Positions 1 to 10,320 of a stretch of 64,000 nt of DNA are shown here, in pieces (position 1 is the stretch's first letter; each line of letters opens with the position of its first letter). Source of the DNA: Diploptera punctata. Lineage: Eukaryota > Arthropoda > Insecta > Blattodea > Blaberidae. The notes beneath the pieces were generated by a model. That model was not told the origin of the DNA. It worked only from the letters and a program-made list of their open reading frames with translations, and searched no databases. Made by a program: the position numbers and the translations under genes. The stretch is from NCBI GenBank assembly GCA_030220185.1, contig JASPKZ010003419.1, forward strand, positions 751,501 through 815,500. Direction: 5' to 3'.

Positions 1-235
1 GTTGAATTTTAACTTTATGTGGCGTTTCACTGATGGGTAAGGTGTTGGTTTAGATCCAGGCAATTGTTCAATGCGAGATTTTTTTTTTGTTTTTGTGAGG
101 AGATCGGGTGTTTCATTACCGGCAATCCCACAGTGGGAGGGTAGCCATTGGAGGACAACACCACAGTTTCCGAGGTCAGTGATAATGTCATAACATTCTT
201 TGCAGTGTATGTATTGTAAAACAAGACTTAAAATA
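1..235 (-). mobile_element. LINE RNase H domain fragment
   Basis: The minus strand reads through a retrotransposon RNase H C-terminal block: LQWLPSHCGIAGNE, then a D-L-L-T-K run. The W-x-P-S-H-x-G-I-x-G-N-E pattern is the hallmark of RNase H in Jockey, I, R1 and related LINEs. Two frames are needed to follow it, and the window edge cuts it. It is a dead fragment, not a host gene. Confidence 0.75.
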
Positions 236-274
236 GTGTATTTTGAAACAATTAGCATCAAGTATTGCAATTTT

Positions 275-560
275 GTGATGGAACAAACTCGTGCATAAAG
301 TTGTATTAAAAGTTTTTTTAAAAATTCATCCTCATCGCACTACCTATTACATCTCTTACAGTTTCTCTTGCAGAACATGGAATTCTCTTCCACTCGATGC
401 CAGAGACTGCCAAACTTTGACATATTTCAGAAACAATCTGAAGATTCTTTTTACTAACAGAAACATCTCACTAATAGTATTATTTTAATAAATGATAATT
501 TATTTTTGTTTTATTTATTGAAAATAGTATTAAGATTTGTCAATATTTCAACCTATTGTC
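275..560 (+). mobile_element. LINE-F C-terminus and 3' UTR fragment
   Basis: This piece closely matches the end of the longer LINE-F copy at 26925-28227: a C-terminal block ending near LARTWNSLP and RDCQTL, then the A+T-rich 3' UTR. It starts abruptly, as expected for a 5'-truncated insertion or a deletion remnant. Confidence 0.7.
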
Positions 561-609
561 TTATACATACATAAATACATAAGTGATAGAGTAATTAGCA
601 ATTCAAACA

Positions 610-1630
610 CTATATTCAGAATCATATGTGCAAGTAAAAATGGGAAAGTACTTGTCTAAAGGTTTTCAAACAAGTAAAGGATTACGACAGGGATGCTGTG
701 TATCTCCAACATTATATAAGATTTATGGTGAAAAAGCTATTGAAGAATGGAAAAAGAAATGTAAACCGATGGGAACCACTAGATGATAATTCAACAATAT
801 ATACACTCCAGTTTGCAGATGACCAATTGATATTGGCTCAAGAATTTGAAGATATAGAATACCTCACTAGAAAATTAATACAAGAATATAGTTTATGGGG
901 TTTAAAGATCAATATGGATAAATCTAGATATATGACAATAGGGGATCTTCCTCAAGATTTAATACTAGAAGAAAATTTAGGGACAATTAAATACACTGAA
1001 GAATATAAGTATTTGGGAATAAAAATTACTAAAGATGGAAAACAAGAAACAGAGATAAGAAAACAGGATCAATATAGGAAAGTATGCTATATCTGCCCTA
1101 AATGGAATAGTATGGGACAAACATATCTTCAAAGAAACAAAAAAACTATTTTAATACAATAATCAGAAGCATTATTACCTATGGAGCTGATGTGTGGGCT
1201 TTAAATGCACAAATGAAAAAAAAATACTCGCCACTGAAATGGACTACTGGAGACGTGCTGTAAGAATATCCAGGAAGGATAAAATCAGAAATTCATATAT
1301 AAAAGAAAAAATGCAGGTACAATATTCAATATTAGATTTTTTAAAGAAGAAACAATTAAATTGGTACGGACACATTAGAAGGATGGAAGAAGGAAGACTA
1401 CCGAAGATAATCATGGATTGGGAACCACAGGGAAGGAAAAAGAAGGGTAGACCAAATATTACGTGGATTCAAGGAATCAATGAAACTAAGAGGGAATGGG
1501 AAATAGAAGAAGATATATGGATGAACAGACAAGAATGGAAAAACGTGTTGAAACAAATGTGTAGTTAACTGTGAACATGGGTACCGGAAAAATGTATATT
1601 CATTGTAAAAGTCGGAATAATAAAAAAAAT
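610..1630 (+). mobile_element. LINE-E reverse transcriptase remnant
   Basis: RT motifs are readable in order but in different frames. KGLRQGCCVSPTL lies around 676-713, LQFADDQLILAQ (catalytic FADD box) around 808-843, and a YKYLGIKI block around 1004-1027. The C-terminal WYGHIRRMEEGRLPKI and GRKKKGRPNITW blocks follow, up to the stop at 1566-1568. A frameshift separates the first two motifs and another lies near 1160. The element is 5'-truncated and non-functional. Confidence 0.8.
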
Positions 1631-1809
1631 AGAGTAATTAATTAAAAGTTACTAATATCCTCGTATTTGCATGTACAGTAAATAAAAGCAGTTCTTTCTT
1701 TATGTACACCGTATTTTATTATTAGTTTTCATTTTAATCATCATTAACTTTATTGTGTATAGATCTTACTTCTATTACTGCTGACTTTGGTCGAATAATG
1801 GTTTAGTAC

Positions 1810-2565
1810 GCAATATTATTGTGGTTTCTGTATTTGAAACGTAAGTATTTTTTTCTGGTGTCTGGAAGAGAAAGACACGTGGCCTTACTCTCATCATCAT
1901 CATCCTGTATCATGGCAGCTGCCGCCGTCTTCCGGAAACCAAACATCATTCCTCTCTGTCCATCCATTGATCTTCCTCCAATCCTCTGATATTCACAGCT
2001 GATTGTACCCCTTCTATCCAAGTTTTCTTCGGTCTTCCTCTCTTCCTCCTTTCCATTGGGATCCATTCCATAACAATTTTTGGCAATCTTTGCTCTGGCA
2101 TTCGTTTGACATGACCATACCACTGTAATCTTTTCTTTTCTATAATGTCTATGATGTCCGGCTCCTCTTGTACACCCATAATTTCCCTTATTTCTTTATT
2201 TTGTATTCTATCCATTCTAGATTTTCCAGCTGATCTTCTTAAAACATCCATTTCTGTACTTAAAATTCTTTTCATTTCCGTGGTAGGAATTTGCCAGACT
2301 TCAGCACCATATGTTAAAATGCTCTGAATTATGGTTTGATATATTTGTAATTTTCTATTTTTTGTAATATTTTTGCTCCACCAAACAGAGTTTAAAGCAT
2401 TTATTGCTTGTTTTTTTGTGTGATTCTATTTTTAATTTCCACTTTGTTATCACCTGAATGGTCTAATTTTGTTCCTAAATAAGTGCATTCAATACTAGGT
2501 TTTAGTTCTCCATTGTTGAAATTTATATTTTCCATTTCTTCTCCTATAACTCTATTATGTTAAAT
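1810..2565 (-). mobile_element. LINE-E relative, C-terminal part
   Basis: Minus-strand reading gives STEMDVLRRSAGKSRMDRIQ, then LQWYGHVKRMPEQRLPKIV and RKRGRPKKTWIEG, the same C-terminal layout as the + copy at 610-1630. It ends in a short (GAT)n tail around 1890-1905. Upstream parts at 2280-2560 match the RT connection region. A LINE-F-like 3' tail (GGAAGAGAAAGACACGTGGC) lies at 1864-1883 on the + strand. Confidence 0.75.
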
Positions 2566-2779
2566 AAATGAATAAATAAAAATCTCGAGTGTGGCATTCC
2601 TCGCAAGGAAATAAAGACGGGGTTGATATGATTATTCTAGAAATTATTGAATTATAAAATGAAAATATTTTTTCATTAACTTTTAAGGAGATAAAACTCT
2701 TTTACTAGAAAAGTTCTATATTCAAAAATGATAACAGAATGCAATTATGTGTTTTTCGTGTCATAGATTTAGGGAACGT

Positions 2780-3013
2780 AAGAGATTATGAAGTCTTACA
2801 TAAGAAGGCAGTGAAAATCCTAAAATAGGTACGATCAACGATTGTCAAGACTTGGAATACGAATGGGAAATGAAAAAGAAACTTGGAAATTAAACAGGAA
2901 GAGAGTTCATCAAGAATGAGCTTCTAGAATAGCATTAACCATGATTTGTATACTGGAGATGAGTGGAAAACATTAGCTCATACTAGGGAAGTATGGAGAG
3001 TTTACGTCCGCAT
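2780..3013 (+). mobile_element. LINE-A 3' end fragment
   Basis: It aligns with the LINE-A terminal block (GNERxxWKLL, then the N-I-N-Y-D-L and DVWRAY regions). Many substitutions and stops are present. It ends at the TATGGAGAGTTTACGTCCGC motif seen at other LINE-A ends and abuts an oppositely oriented LINE-A piece. Confidence 0.65.
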
Positions 3014-3600
3014 GATCATATGGTTAGTTCCTCTAAAGATGTTGTAAGCATGTTCTAGTACAAAATTCAATAGTAGAGGAGATAGTGCATTGTCTTTCTT
3101 TAACCTACTGCGAACTTCAAAAATGTCTGAAAATTGTTTGCCTACACGCACCTTAATCTTTGTGTCAATTACACACATTCGTATAAGTCTAACTAACTTT
3201 TTAGGAATTCCAAACTCCAGCAGGATACTATATAACTTCTCCCTCTTAATTGAATTGTATGCTTTTTTTAAGGATACGTAGAGTTGATGTACAGTATTAA
3301 AAAATGACATTACATCCCCATTTATTTTTTAAAATTTGTCTTATACTAAAAATCTGATCTGTTGTAGACATGTTACTTCTAAATCCACATTGACAATCTC
3401 CTAGAATGTCATCAATATAAGTAGTAAGTCTGCATACTAATATATTTGTTAGAATTTTGTACGAAGTTAGAAGTAACTATGCCCCTGTAGTTGTTGCAAT
3501 CAGTTTTATCTCCTTCCTTATAAATTGGTACGATAATTGATTCCAGTCATTTGGAACATTATGACTACAGATGTGATACATATCTGTACGAGTATCTATT
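3014..3600 (-). mobile_element. LINE-A reverse transcriptase fragment
   Basis: Minus-strand RT motifs are visible: a KKAYNSIKREKLYSILLEFG block, IPKKLVRLIRMCV, and KKDNALSPLLLNFVLEHA (usual form KQGDALSPLLFNFVL). Further upstream parts continue in other frames to about 3600. Together with 2780-3013 it forms two convergent LINE-A fragments. Confidence 0.75.
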
Positions 3601-4115
3601 TGCATTGTGTTGTATAATTTTAAAGATATTTAAATAATGCTCACTGACTAATTTTTATTACTTTATTAAAATATTAAATAAATTGAACTAATGTTTCTAG
3701 TACGGTTAATGAAACTATATCGTATATATTGTGAATGGTTGTTACTAAAGACAACTTTTGTTTCGGGTTTGAGGTAAACTCCCTCTTATAATGGTCGAAT
3801 TTCTCTTTTGTTTTTTTAAGAATCCTTAATCGGTTTAGATTAATAGTATATATACTGAGTTTCGTAGAAAAACAACGAAAATTGCAACCGGTAAGGTGAT
3901 TCCTAAATTTTCATTTCAGATGAACTCCTACACCTAATTGTCTAATTTTGCTGGTTAATAAACTCACTGTTATATTTTTTTTAATTGATTGTTAGCCTAT
4001 ATATCAAGTTTGGTTTTGATATAATAAAAATGGCGGCGTCTAGAATATTAAGAGACATACATATGTATATAATTTTGATCAATAACATTAGGATCAGTGG
4101 ATATCTGTAAAAATA
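3601..4115. other. A+T-rich stretch, no gene seen
   Basis: I see no coding signal. A short GAACTCCTACACCTAAT motif around 3922-3938 recurs near 11787 and 39841, so part of this is an old interspersed repeat. Confidence 0.4.
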
Positions 4116-4294
4116 ATATTAAAAGATTCTGGGCTACGTGGTCATGGTGTTCCTACCAGAAGTTTCTCCTTCAACTGCGGAGGCCATCTTCAGTTGGGAG
4201 TACTTCTAGGAGGTGTTCCTTTGTCGTAGACTCGACGTCCGCAAGGAACACCAGTTATCGACCACTGCCACGTAGCACGGAATCTTTTAATATT
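4116..4294. repeat. Imperfect inverted repeat with hammerhead-like core
   Basis: The left arm (about 4116-4153) and right arm (about 4243-4294) are reverse complements around GATTC, GCTACGTGG and GGTGTTCCT. Inside, the minus strand reads CTGAAGA (4187-4193), a short CTCC/GGAG pairing, then GAAAC (4162-4166). That is the order of a hammerhead ribozyme core (CUGANGA, stem II, GAAA). Such motifs are known in Penelope-like retroelements. Function is inferred only. Confidence 0.45.
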
Positions 4295-4689
4295 ATGATT
4301 ACCGGCCGTGAAAGCCTGCGATCTGTAAAAATGTTTCTAAAAACTGTTCATGAGAACTACCTCAATAGCTTCATTCCTTCAGAATTTGCTAAAATATATT
4401 TTAAAAAGTCGAGAAAGAATGTACGGAAATGTACAGAAAATGAAGTGAAAAAAGATTCATAAAGTTAATAAATGAATGGAATAAGTCGACGTGGTAGACC
4501 AAAGAATATCTCCGGCAGAACAATAATGAAACGTGGTGATACATTTACCCGCCATATGACTGAATTCTATTCGGAACTGTGATCGATACAAACATTGTTC
4601 TAGGTAACACCGTATTTTACGGGAAATAAAACTGAATACAAAGTATGAAGGTACCAAATTTAGGAACTTCCTCCATTTCTTATTTATTG

Positions 4690-4728
<39 letters not shown>
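4690..4728. repeat. (AT)n microsatellite
   Basis: Uninterrupted TA dinucleotide tract directly before SINE-B. Similar AT tracts occur at 5399-5415, 12597-12617, 12979-13016, 17560-17582, 18020-18055, 19670-19720, 37270-37304 and 62401-62453, several touching SINE or LINE ends. Confidence 0.9.
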
Positions 4729-4733
<5 letters not shown>

Positions 4734-4736
4734 TGT

Positions 4737-5030
4737 CTGGCGCCGTAGCCGAGTGGTTAAGGTAGGAATCCTTGGCGCAGAGCTACAGGACTTGCGCTGG
4801 TTCGAGTCTCCATGGGGGAAGAAATTTTCTCATAGTATTTCGGCCAGTATGGGACCGGTGTCCATCCAGCATCGTGAGGCAATTGGGTAGCTACAATAAG
4901 TAGCGGTTCCAGGTTGAGAAAACCAGCTATAACGGCTGGGGGACTCGACATGCTGACCACATGTCACCCCTACACTGGTTGGATTATCATCTACCTCTGT
5001 GATTAACAAATGTGGATGTGAGGTCAGCAG
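4737..5030 (+). mobile_element. SINE-B (tRNA-derived)
   Basis: It starts with a tRNA-like head: A-box-like GTAGCCGAGTGGTTAAGG, B-box-like GGTTCGAGTCTCC. A unique body follows. Relatives lie at 50289-50620 and 55478-55745. The usual 3' end is replaced here by SINE-A sequence from about 5030. Confidence 0.75.
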
Positions 5031-5330
5031 CCGGATGGGGCCCGGGTTCGATCCCCGGTCGGGACAGTTTTTCTGGGTGAGGTTTTTATCGGGGGTTTTC
5101 CTCACCTGTAAGACAAATGTCAGGAAAATTTTAAGGTCCAAACGGTCCCCAAAATCATATAAATCATATGGCCATCATCATTATCATCACCATCATCCTT
5201 CACCGTTGTGGAAAGCAGCGGGTAGCTACCACACCTATAATTCCCTACTAAGCTGCAAAGCATAGCATGAAAATGCTAGGATTGCAGTGAAAGATCTGCC
5301 CTCGGGCAGAATTACTATGGATATATGGCT
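5031..5330 (+). mobile_element. SINE-A body fused to SINE-B
   Basis: From GGGCCCGGGTTCGATCCCC onward this is SINE-A. It has the GTGAGGTTTTTATCGGGG block, the CATCATCATC stretch, and the conserved 3' end GGGCAGAATTACTATGGAT. The first ~45 bases of the SINE-A head are absent and SINE-B sequence joins directly, so the element is a chimera. Confidence 0.75.
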
Positions 5331-5410
5331 TCTGGATGGTGTTTCTCTTGAGGCCGAAACAGGTCAACAAATGGCCTAACTTCGTGATTGTACTATGATG
5401 ATATATATAT
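5325..5410 (+). mobile_element. LINE-C 3' tail fragment
   Basis: GGCTTCTGGATGGTGTTTCT through AACAAATGGCCTAA matches the end of LINE-C at 17288-17340, followed by an ATGATGATAT tail. Confidence 0.65.
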
Positions 5411-5444
5411 ATATGGGCCTACCTAATCAGACGTTTAGGCTTTT

Positions 5445-5690
5445 TCTATCATGTCGATAGACATCCTTTATTTGTAATTTCATTACGAACAGAATTTATG
5501 GTCCATGCCAACTCACCTGTAAATTCTTCTGTTATTTTCTCCACATCCTCAATGACTAATGTAGGATATTTTTTTCACTAAACTGTTTTAAAACATTCAA
5601 AATAATTTGTTTCTCTCTGCTTTTCAAACACTTTCCTTTCCATTGTTTTAAGAAAGTCCACAGAAACCGCTTATTTTGAAACAACTGAAA
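5445..5690 (-). pseudogene. DNA transposase N-terminal remnant
   Basis: The minus strand reads GKCLKSREKQIILNVLKQF and, one frame over, VIEDVEKITEEFTGE. This resembles the N-terminal helix-turn-helix region of mariner/IS630-type DNA transposases found in insects. A frameshift and stops separate the blocks. No catalytic DDE part is visible nearby. The family call is from pattern memory and moderate at best. Confidence 0.4.
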
Positions 5691-5717
5691 TTCTAAGGTA
5701 TTACTTAATATATCTTC

Positions 5718-5830
5718 TTCTTCTTCCTTCCAAGTATTAGGCCAAGGCCTGTTACGATCCTATAGAAAATTTTCCCTCCAGCGTTTCATAGGACGGCCTA
5801 CCGGGAAATTTTCGTATAAGTTTTGAAAGC
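5718..5830 (-). mobile_element. LINE-D 3' end
   Basis: The minus strand gives GRPMKRWRENFL, stop, DRNRPWPNTW, then a (GAA)n tail. This is the standard C-terminal G-R-P-x-x-R-W motif of the RTE-like LINEs seen throughout the window. Confidence 0.65.
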
Positions 5831-6219
5831 ATAATAATAGTCCCTTCGATTGGTTGCTGGCCAAAGGAAGGCAAGACCAGTGATGGGGCTGCCATCTTAT
5901 AGCCTCTGGTCAGGCTTTTCTGGAGAAGAAAAGAAAATAAAGGAAAGAAGAAATGGAAGAAAGGAAAGACTCCCTAGCCCTCGGATGCCCTAATAGCGTC
6001 GGGGTCGAAAAAACAAGAGTTAACCAAGAGAGGTTAGATAGTAAAGTTAAAAGATTGCAAAACATAAGTGAGTGGAAGAAATGTTTTGCACAGCTTGGGC
6101 ACCTTGTGGTCGCCATCCACATATCCCCTAGATGAGGACCCCTGAGGGGGCTTAATATATTAAAATTGTAATTATATGTTTTAAGAATCTCCTATATTAT
6201 TTAAGTACATATGTGCTTA
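5831..6219. other. Unclassified stretch
   Basis: There is a 60-codon + frame at 5953-6135, but it has no recognisable domain and no splice or promoter context. It may be a 3' UTR of an unidentified retroelement. Nothing firmer can be said. Confidence 0.3.
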
Positions 6220-6221
6220 CT

Positions 6222-7165
6222 TACTTACTTACTCACTGGCACTATCGAACCCGTAGGTTCATGGCCGCACGGAGATAAGCTCTCCATACATCCCTATCCT
6301 GAGCTAATGCTTTCCAATCATTCCCTGTATAATCTACTTCCCTCAAATCATAGTTAATGTTGTTCTCCCACCTCATTCTTGGTCTACCAACTGGGCGTTT
6401 TCCTTCTGGTTTTCCTACAAGAAGTTTCCATGCACGTCTTTCATTCCCCATACGTGCAACATGTCCTGCCCATCGCAGTCTACGGGACTTAACTGTTCTT
6501 ATTATATCTGGCTTCCTATAAAGACCATGTAGTTCATTGTTATGTAGTCTTCTCCATTCACCTGTCTGTTCATCTCTCTTTGGTCCAAAAATTTTCCTAA
6601 GAACTTTATTCTCAAATACTCGTAATCTCCTTTCCTCCTTAAAGTAAGAGTCCATGTTTCGCACCCATATAATATAACTGGTAGAATAATAGTTTTATAT
6701 ATTTTCAGCTTAACGTTTTTTGAAAGGAGTTGGGACATCAAAAGTCTCTGCAATGCATAATAGCAAGCATTTCCAGAATTGAGCCTATGTTTAATTTCTT
6801 TGTGCATCTCATTCCTATTTGTGATTATTGTTCCTAGGTATTTGAATTCAGCCAATTCCTCAAAATTTCCCTCATTTGTCATTAGCTGTCCATTTCCATT
6901 ATATAATGTATTTCTACGTGAGACCATATATTTACTTTTACTGATATTTACTTCCAGTCCTAATTTCTTAGTGTTACTCAATAGTGTGTGCGTGTTGGCC
7001 TTTAGTATCTCCTCGCTATCGGCCAGTAGTACTACATCATCAGCATAAACTAACAGCTTATTAATACCATTCAGTTGTAAGCCTTCCTCATTCTCTAAAG
7101 ATTTAATGGCATGCTGTAGTACAAAATTAAATAGTAGAGGAGATAGTGCATCTCCTTGCTTCAAC
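6222..7165 (-). mobile_element. LINE-A 3' half with YADD box
   Basis: Read on the minus strand: KQGDALSPLLFNFVLQHA, the catalytic LLVYADDVVLLADS, then AEFKYLGTIITNRNEMHKE. LPVILYGCETWTLTL, RRLRWAGHVARMGNERRAWK and GRPRMRWENNINYDLREVD follow. The C-terminus is followed by GGTTCGATAGTGCC and an (AGTA)n tail. The short tandem tail, lack of RNase H and C-terminal layout match RTE-clade LINEs. One frameshift lies near 6650. It is 5'-truncated at about 7165. Confidence 0.88.
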
Positions 7166-7440
7166 CCATAGATACTATAAATTTATATTTCCTTGATTTC
7201 TAGTGTTAAGAGAGCAAACTTACAAGCTCAATGGTAAAAACCATTATTCGATCAAAGAAAACGCAGTCATAAATCTGGTTTGTTTACATTACAACTGGAA
7301 GAGCCACATATAGAAAACAAGGGGAAACCTAGAAAAACAAGAATATGATAAATGGTGTGATATGTAATTATAGATCACTTCCGCGCTGAAGATGTATCAA
7401 TGAGACGATCTGGAGGGGTCGGCGGGTGAAAGTAGCGCTT
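7166..7440. other. Upstream region of gene 1
   Basis: No repeat family is recognised between LINE-A and the TATA box. Proximal control elements of gene 1 would sit here, but I cannot name any site. Confidence 0.35.
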
Positions 7441-7441
7441 G

Positions 7442-7448
7442 TATAAAT
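7442..7448 (+). promoter_or_regulatory. TATA box of gene 1
   Basis: TATAAAT lies 57 bases before the ATG at 7505. A CCAGTCA initiator-like site lies at 7466-7472, about 25 bases downstream. Spacing and the following short 5' UTR fit an insect RNA polymerase II core promoter. Confidence 0.7.
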
Positions 7449-7504
7449 CCGCGCACTTGTCCCGTCCAGTCAATCCATTTGTCGACTGTCCTCAAGCGAA
7501 CAAC

Positions 7505-7516
7505 ATGAAGTTCACG
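7505..7516 (+). CDS. Gene 1 exon 1 (MKFT)
   Basis: ATG AAG TTC ACG followed exactly by the donor GTAAGT (7517-7522). The context AACAACATG is good for initiation, and the TATA box is correctly placed. Insect cuticular and other secreted structural protein genes very often have a first exon coding only the first few signal-peptide residues, ending in phase 0. Joining to the acceptor at 13911/13912 gives a complete signal peptide. This exon is too short for ORF finders. The same layout recurs at 46438. Confidence 0.78.
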
Positions 7517-7584
7517 GTAAGTGAGTGGTCACCATCAATCAATTACTTAAGTTAACATGTACTTGAGAATAAAGTTCTTAGGAG

Positions 7585-7680
7585 TTTGAAAAACAGACGT
7601 GTGAATGGAGAATATTGCACAACAGTGAGCTACATAGTCTTTATGGGAAACCTGACGTTATAAAAGCACATATGTGTCGG
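7585..7680 (+). mobile_element. LINE-A sliver in gene 1 intron
   Basis: GTGTGAATGGAGAATATTGC and AGCTACATAGTCTTTATGGG match LINE-A between the GEW and LHGLYRKPD blocks. Only about 90 bases survive. Confidence 0.55.
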
Positions 7681-7795
7681 GAAGGACCAGTATTGCTAGA
7701 AGGGTCAATAACAAATGCCCTGCAATCATATTGGCTGCAAGTAGGACCGCTAAAGTTCCTGGTCGAATTGCATTTCTAATTGTTTCAATACACAC

Positions 7796-8540
7796 TTACT
7801 TACTTACTTACTTACTGACACTATCGAACACGTAGGTTCATGGCCACACGGACATAAGCTCTCCATACATCCCTATCCTGAGCTAATGCTTTCCAATCAT
7901 TCTCTGTATAATCTACTTCCCTCAAATCGTAGTTAATGTTGTTCTCCCAGCTCATTCTTGGTCTACCAACTGGGTGTTTTCCCTCTGGCTTTGCTACAAG
8001 AAGCTTCCATGCAAGTCTTTCATTCCCCATACGTGCAACATGTCCTGCCCATCGCAGTCTACGAGACTTAATTGTTCTTATTATATCTGGCTTCCTATAA
8101 AGACCATGTAGTTCATTGTTATGTAGTGTTCTCCATTCGCCTGTCTGTTCATCTCTCTTTGGTCCAAAAATGTTCCTAAGAACTTTATTCTCAAAAACTC
8201 GTAATCTCCTCTCCTCCCTTAAAGTAACAGTCCATGTTTCGCACCCATATAATATAACAGGTAGAATAATAGTTTTATATATTTTCAGTTTAACGTTTTT
8301 TAAAGGAGTTGGGACGTCAAAAGTCTCTGCAATGCATAATAGCACGCATTTCCAGAATTGAGCCTATGTTTAATTTCTTTGTGCATCTCATTCCTATTTG
8401 TGATTATGGTTCCTAGGTATTTGAATTCAGTCACTTCCTCAAAATTTCCCTCATTTGTCATTAGCTGTCCATTTCCATTATATAATGTATTTCTACGTGT
8501 GACCATATATTTAGTTTTATTGATATTTACTTCCATTCAA
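7796..8540 (-). mobile_element. LINE-A 3' part in gene 1 intron
   Basis: Same family as 6222-7165 and very similar. It reads KTIILPVILYGCETWTVTL through GRPRMSWENNINYDLREVD, with the (AGTA)n tail at 7796-7816. The upstream half reads NGNGQLMTNEGNFEEVTEFK. It is truncated at about 8540, where it meets an opposite-strand LINE-A remnant. Confidence 0.85.
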
Positions 8541-8554
8541 TGCCCACTATAAAT

Positions 8555-8775
8555 GGTATTAATACTGGAGGGCAGACTGAGATGGGCAGGACATGTGGCA
8601 CGAATGGGGAATGACAGAGAGACATTGCAGCTCCTTGCAGAAAAATCGGAATGAAAACGGTCAGTTGGTAGACAAGACTGAGGTGGAAGGATAACATTAA
8701 TCATTAATGGAGGGAAGTAGATTATAGAGGGGATAGGGATGTATGGAGAGCTTATGTATGCGGGACCAAGAACAT
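8555..8775 (+). mobile_element. Degenerate LINE-A 3' remnant
   Basis: GATGGGCAGGACATGTGGCA through the terminal TATGGAGAGCTTATGT block aligns with LINE-A, but frameshifts and substitutions are frequent. It is older than its neighbour at 7796-8540. Confidence 0.65.
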
Positions 8776-8802
8776 ACGAAACCGGTTATCCTAGTGATTT
8801 AG

Positions 8803-9020
8803 TTAACCCTTAAATTGGCAAAACACAAATTTCTTATGTTAATTATTTGAATGTGGCGGACCGCAGTGAAAACGGAATCTTGTGCAACTGTTATTAGATA
8901 ATTCGATATATATTTGAGTGGTTTCTTTTTGATAGTTTTCTTCTGGTTTATTAAGAATATTAAATTAACAAAACCAACTGATGTATCCAAAAGGATACAT
9001 TACGAATCTAAGAGTTGCAT
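8803..9020. mobile_element. TTAA-flanked MITE (piggyBac-type), copy 1
   Basis: It starts TTAA (8803-8806) then CCCTTAAATTGGCAAAACAC. It ends near GATACATTACGAATCTAAGA, where the terminal repeat is degraded. Copies at 10622-10850 and 30618-30835 share the GCGGACCGCAGTGAA and CCAAAAGGATACATTACG interior. A TTAA target and CCC-starting terminus are piggyBac superfamily traits. No transposase is encoded. Confidence 0.65.
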
Positions 9021-9129
9021 CTCCATGGTTCAAATACAAAGAAATGTGCCTTCTAGCTCTGGGTCTCAAATTCGTATCTCGTATTGCCAACCCCATGTAG
9101 GGTATGGTAGAAGAAAATCTAGTCATCGC

Positions 9130-9395
9130 CTATCGATTAATATTGTTAGTTAGTTAGTGCGGTCCCATGGCTTAACTAGTTAGAAACACGTCTTTCATTC
9201 CCGAGTCTCGAGTTCGAATCTCATTTACTCCATGTGGAATCTGTGGTGCATGAAAACACAGTCAACACTTAGAAAATATATCTATTAATATTGTCAGTTA
9301 GTTATGGCGGTTCTTTGGGTTAACTAATTACAAAAGATCCTTACATTTCTGGTCTCGAGTTCGAATCTCGATTACTCCAAGTGGGGTCTCTGATG
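9130..9395 (+). repeat. tRNA-like repeat array, first block
   Basis: About two units of a ~145-base repeat are present, each with TTAATATTGT(T/C)AGTTAGTTA, a GGTTAACTA-type stretch, and a B-box-like GAGTTCGAATCTC followed by TTACTCCA. The unit looks like a decayed tRNA-derived SINE that became tandem. More units lie at 10040-10310, separated by the GC-rich block. Confidence 0.6.
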
Positions 9396-9860
9396 GAGAC
9401 AGTCCTCCCGGCTAAGTCCAAGGGACTCGTGAACCATTAGTGGGGTCGGCAGGAGTAGAGCGCCTTGTCGTACTATTGCTCACCTGTTGGAGCTTGCGAG
9501 CTCCATGCTGGCCCACAACTGCAACAGAACACGTCCCTGGGGGCAGACCAGGGCACGGCTCGGACCAGTGCAGAGGGGAGCAACTGTACTGGTTCCCGGC
9601 TAAGCCTACGGGCTCGTGGACCAACTGTGGGGTCACCAGGAGATGAGCACCTGGATGTACTACAATCTCACACTGTGGGGCTTGAGGATTCAAGCCCTAG
9701 CCGGTCTCACAACGGCTGCAGGATGCGTCCCTGGAGGTAGAACAGGGGAACGCTCGGTGGATCTGCGACAGCAGTCCTCCCGGCTAGGCTCGAGGAGCCC
9801 GTGGACCAACTGTGGGGTCGTCAGGAATGAGCGACCTGACGTACTATATAGCTCAGCAAT
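9396..9860. repeat. GC-rich ~185-base tandem repeat
   Basis: Units start near 9401, 9589 and 9771 with CCCGGCTA, then a GACTCGTG-type block, GTGGGGTC, and later GTCCCTGG and AGACCAGGG. About 2.5 degenerate copies are present. The block is far richer in G+C than its surroundings. Several overlapping open frames exist on both strands, but none shows a domain, so they are most simply by-products of base composition. Confidence 0.6.
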
Positions 9861-10320
9861 TTTCCTGAAGTTGCGACCCCAGCACCTTCTCCCTGAGGTG
9901 TTGGTTTTATTGCCGAGAACCTTGAACGTGGACGCGATAGTTAAGGGAGGACAAGTATCTGGGACTTGGGAGTATGGTCTTTGACAGAAGTATCCCAAGG
10001 GGTGGAGGCATGGGCCCAGATAGTTAACATTTTGAAAAAGTATCGATTACTATTGTTAGTTGATCAGGGCGGTTCCATAGTGCAAGTAGTTACAAATACG
10101 CCTTCCACTCTCTGTCCAGAGTTCAAATCTCGTTTATTGTATATGGAGTATGTAGTAGATGAACACGTAGTTAAAGTTTTCAAAACCAATTAATATTATT
10201 AATTTTAGTTGGTTAGGTAGGTAGAAATAAATACGCTTTCCACATTTTTGGTCGCGAATTCGTGTCTCAATAACTCGATGTAGGTTTCGTAGTGAAACCA
10301 GTTAAGATTTTTCTACGGGT
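9861..10320 (+). repeat. tRNA-like repeat array, second block
   Basis: After a transition segment (9861-10030), two further units occur: TATTGTTAGTTGATCAGGGC with GAGTTCAAATCTC near 10120, and a diverged one with GCGAATTCGTGTCTC near 10255. The same repeat as 9130-9395, so the GC-rich block sits inside this array. Confidence 0.5.

Noticed and set aside
9412..9998. Several 70-120-codon frames in the GC-rich block
   Set aside because: Frames on both strands overlap, contain no domain and follow the tandem repeat; composition explains them.
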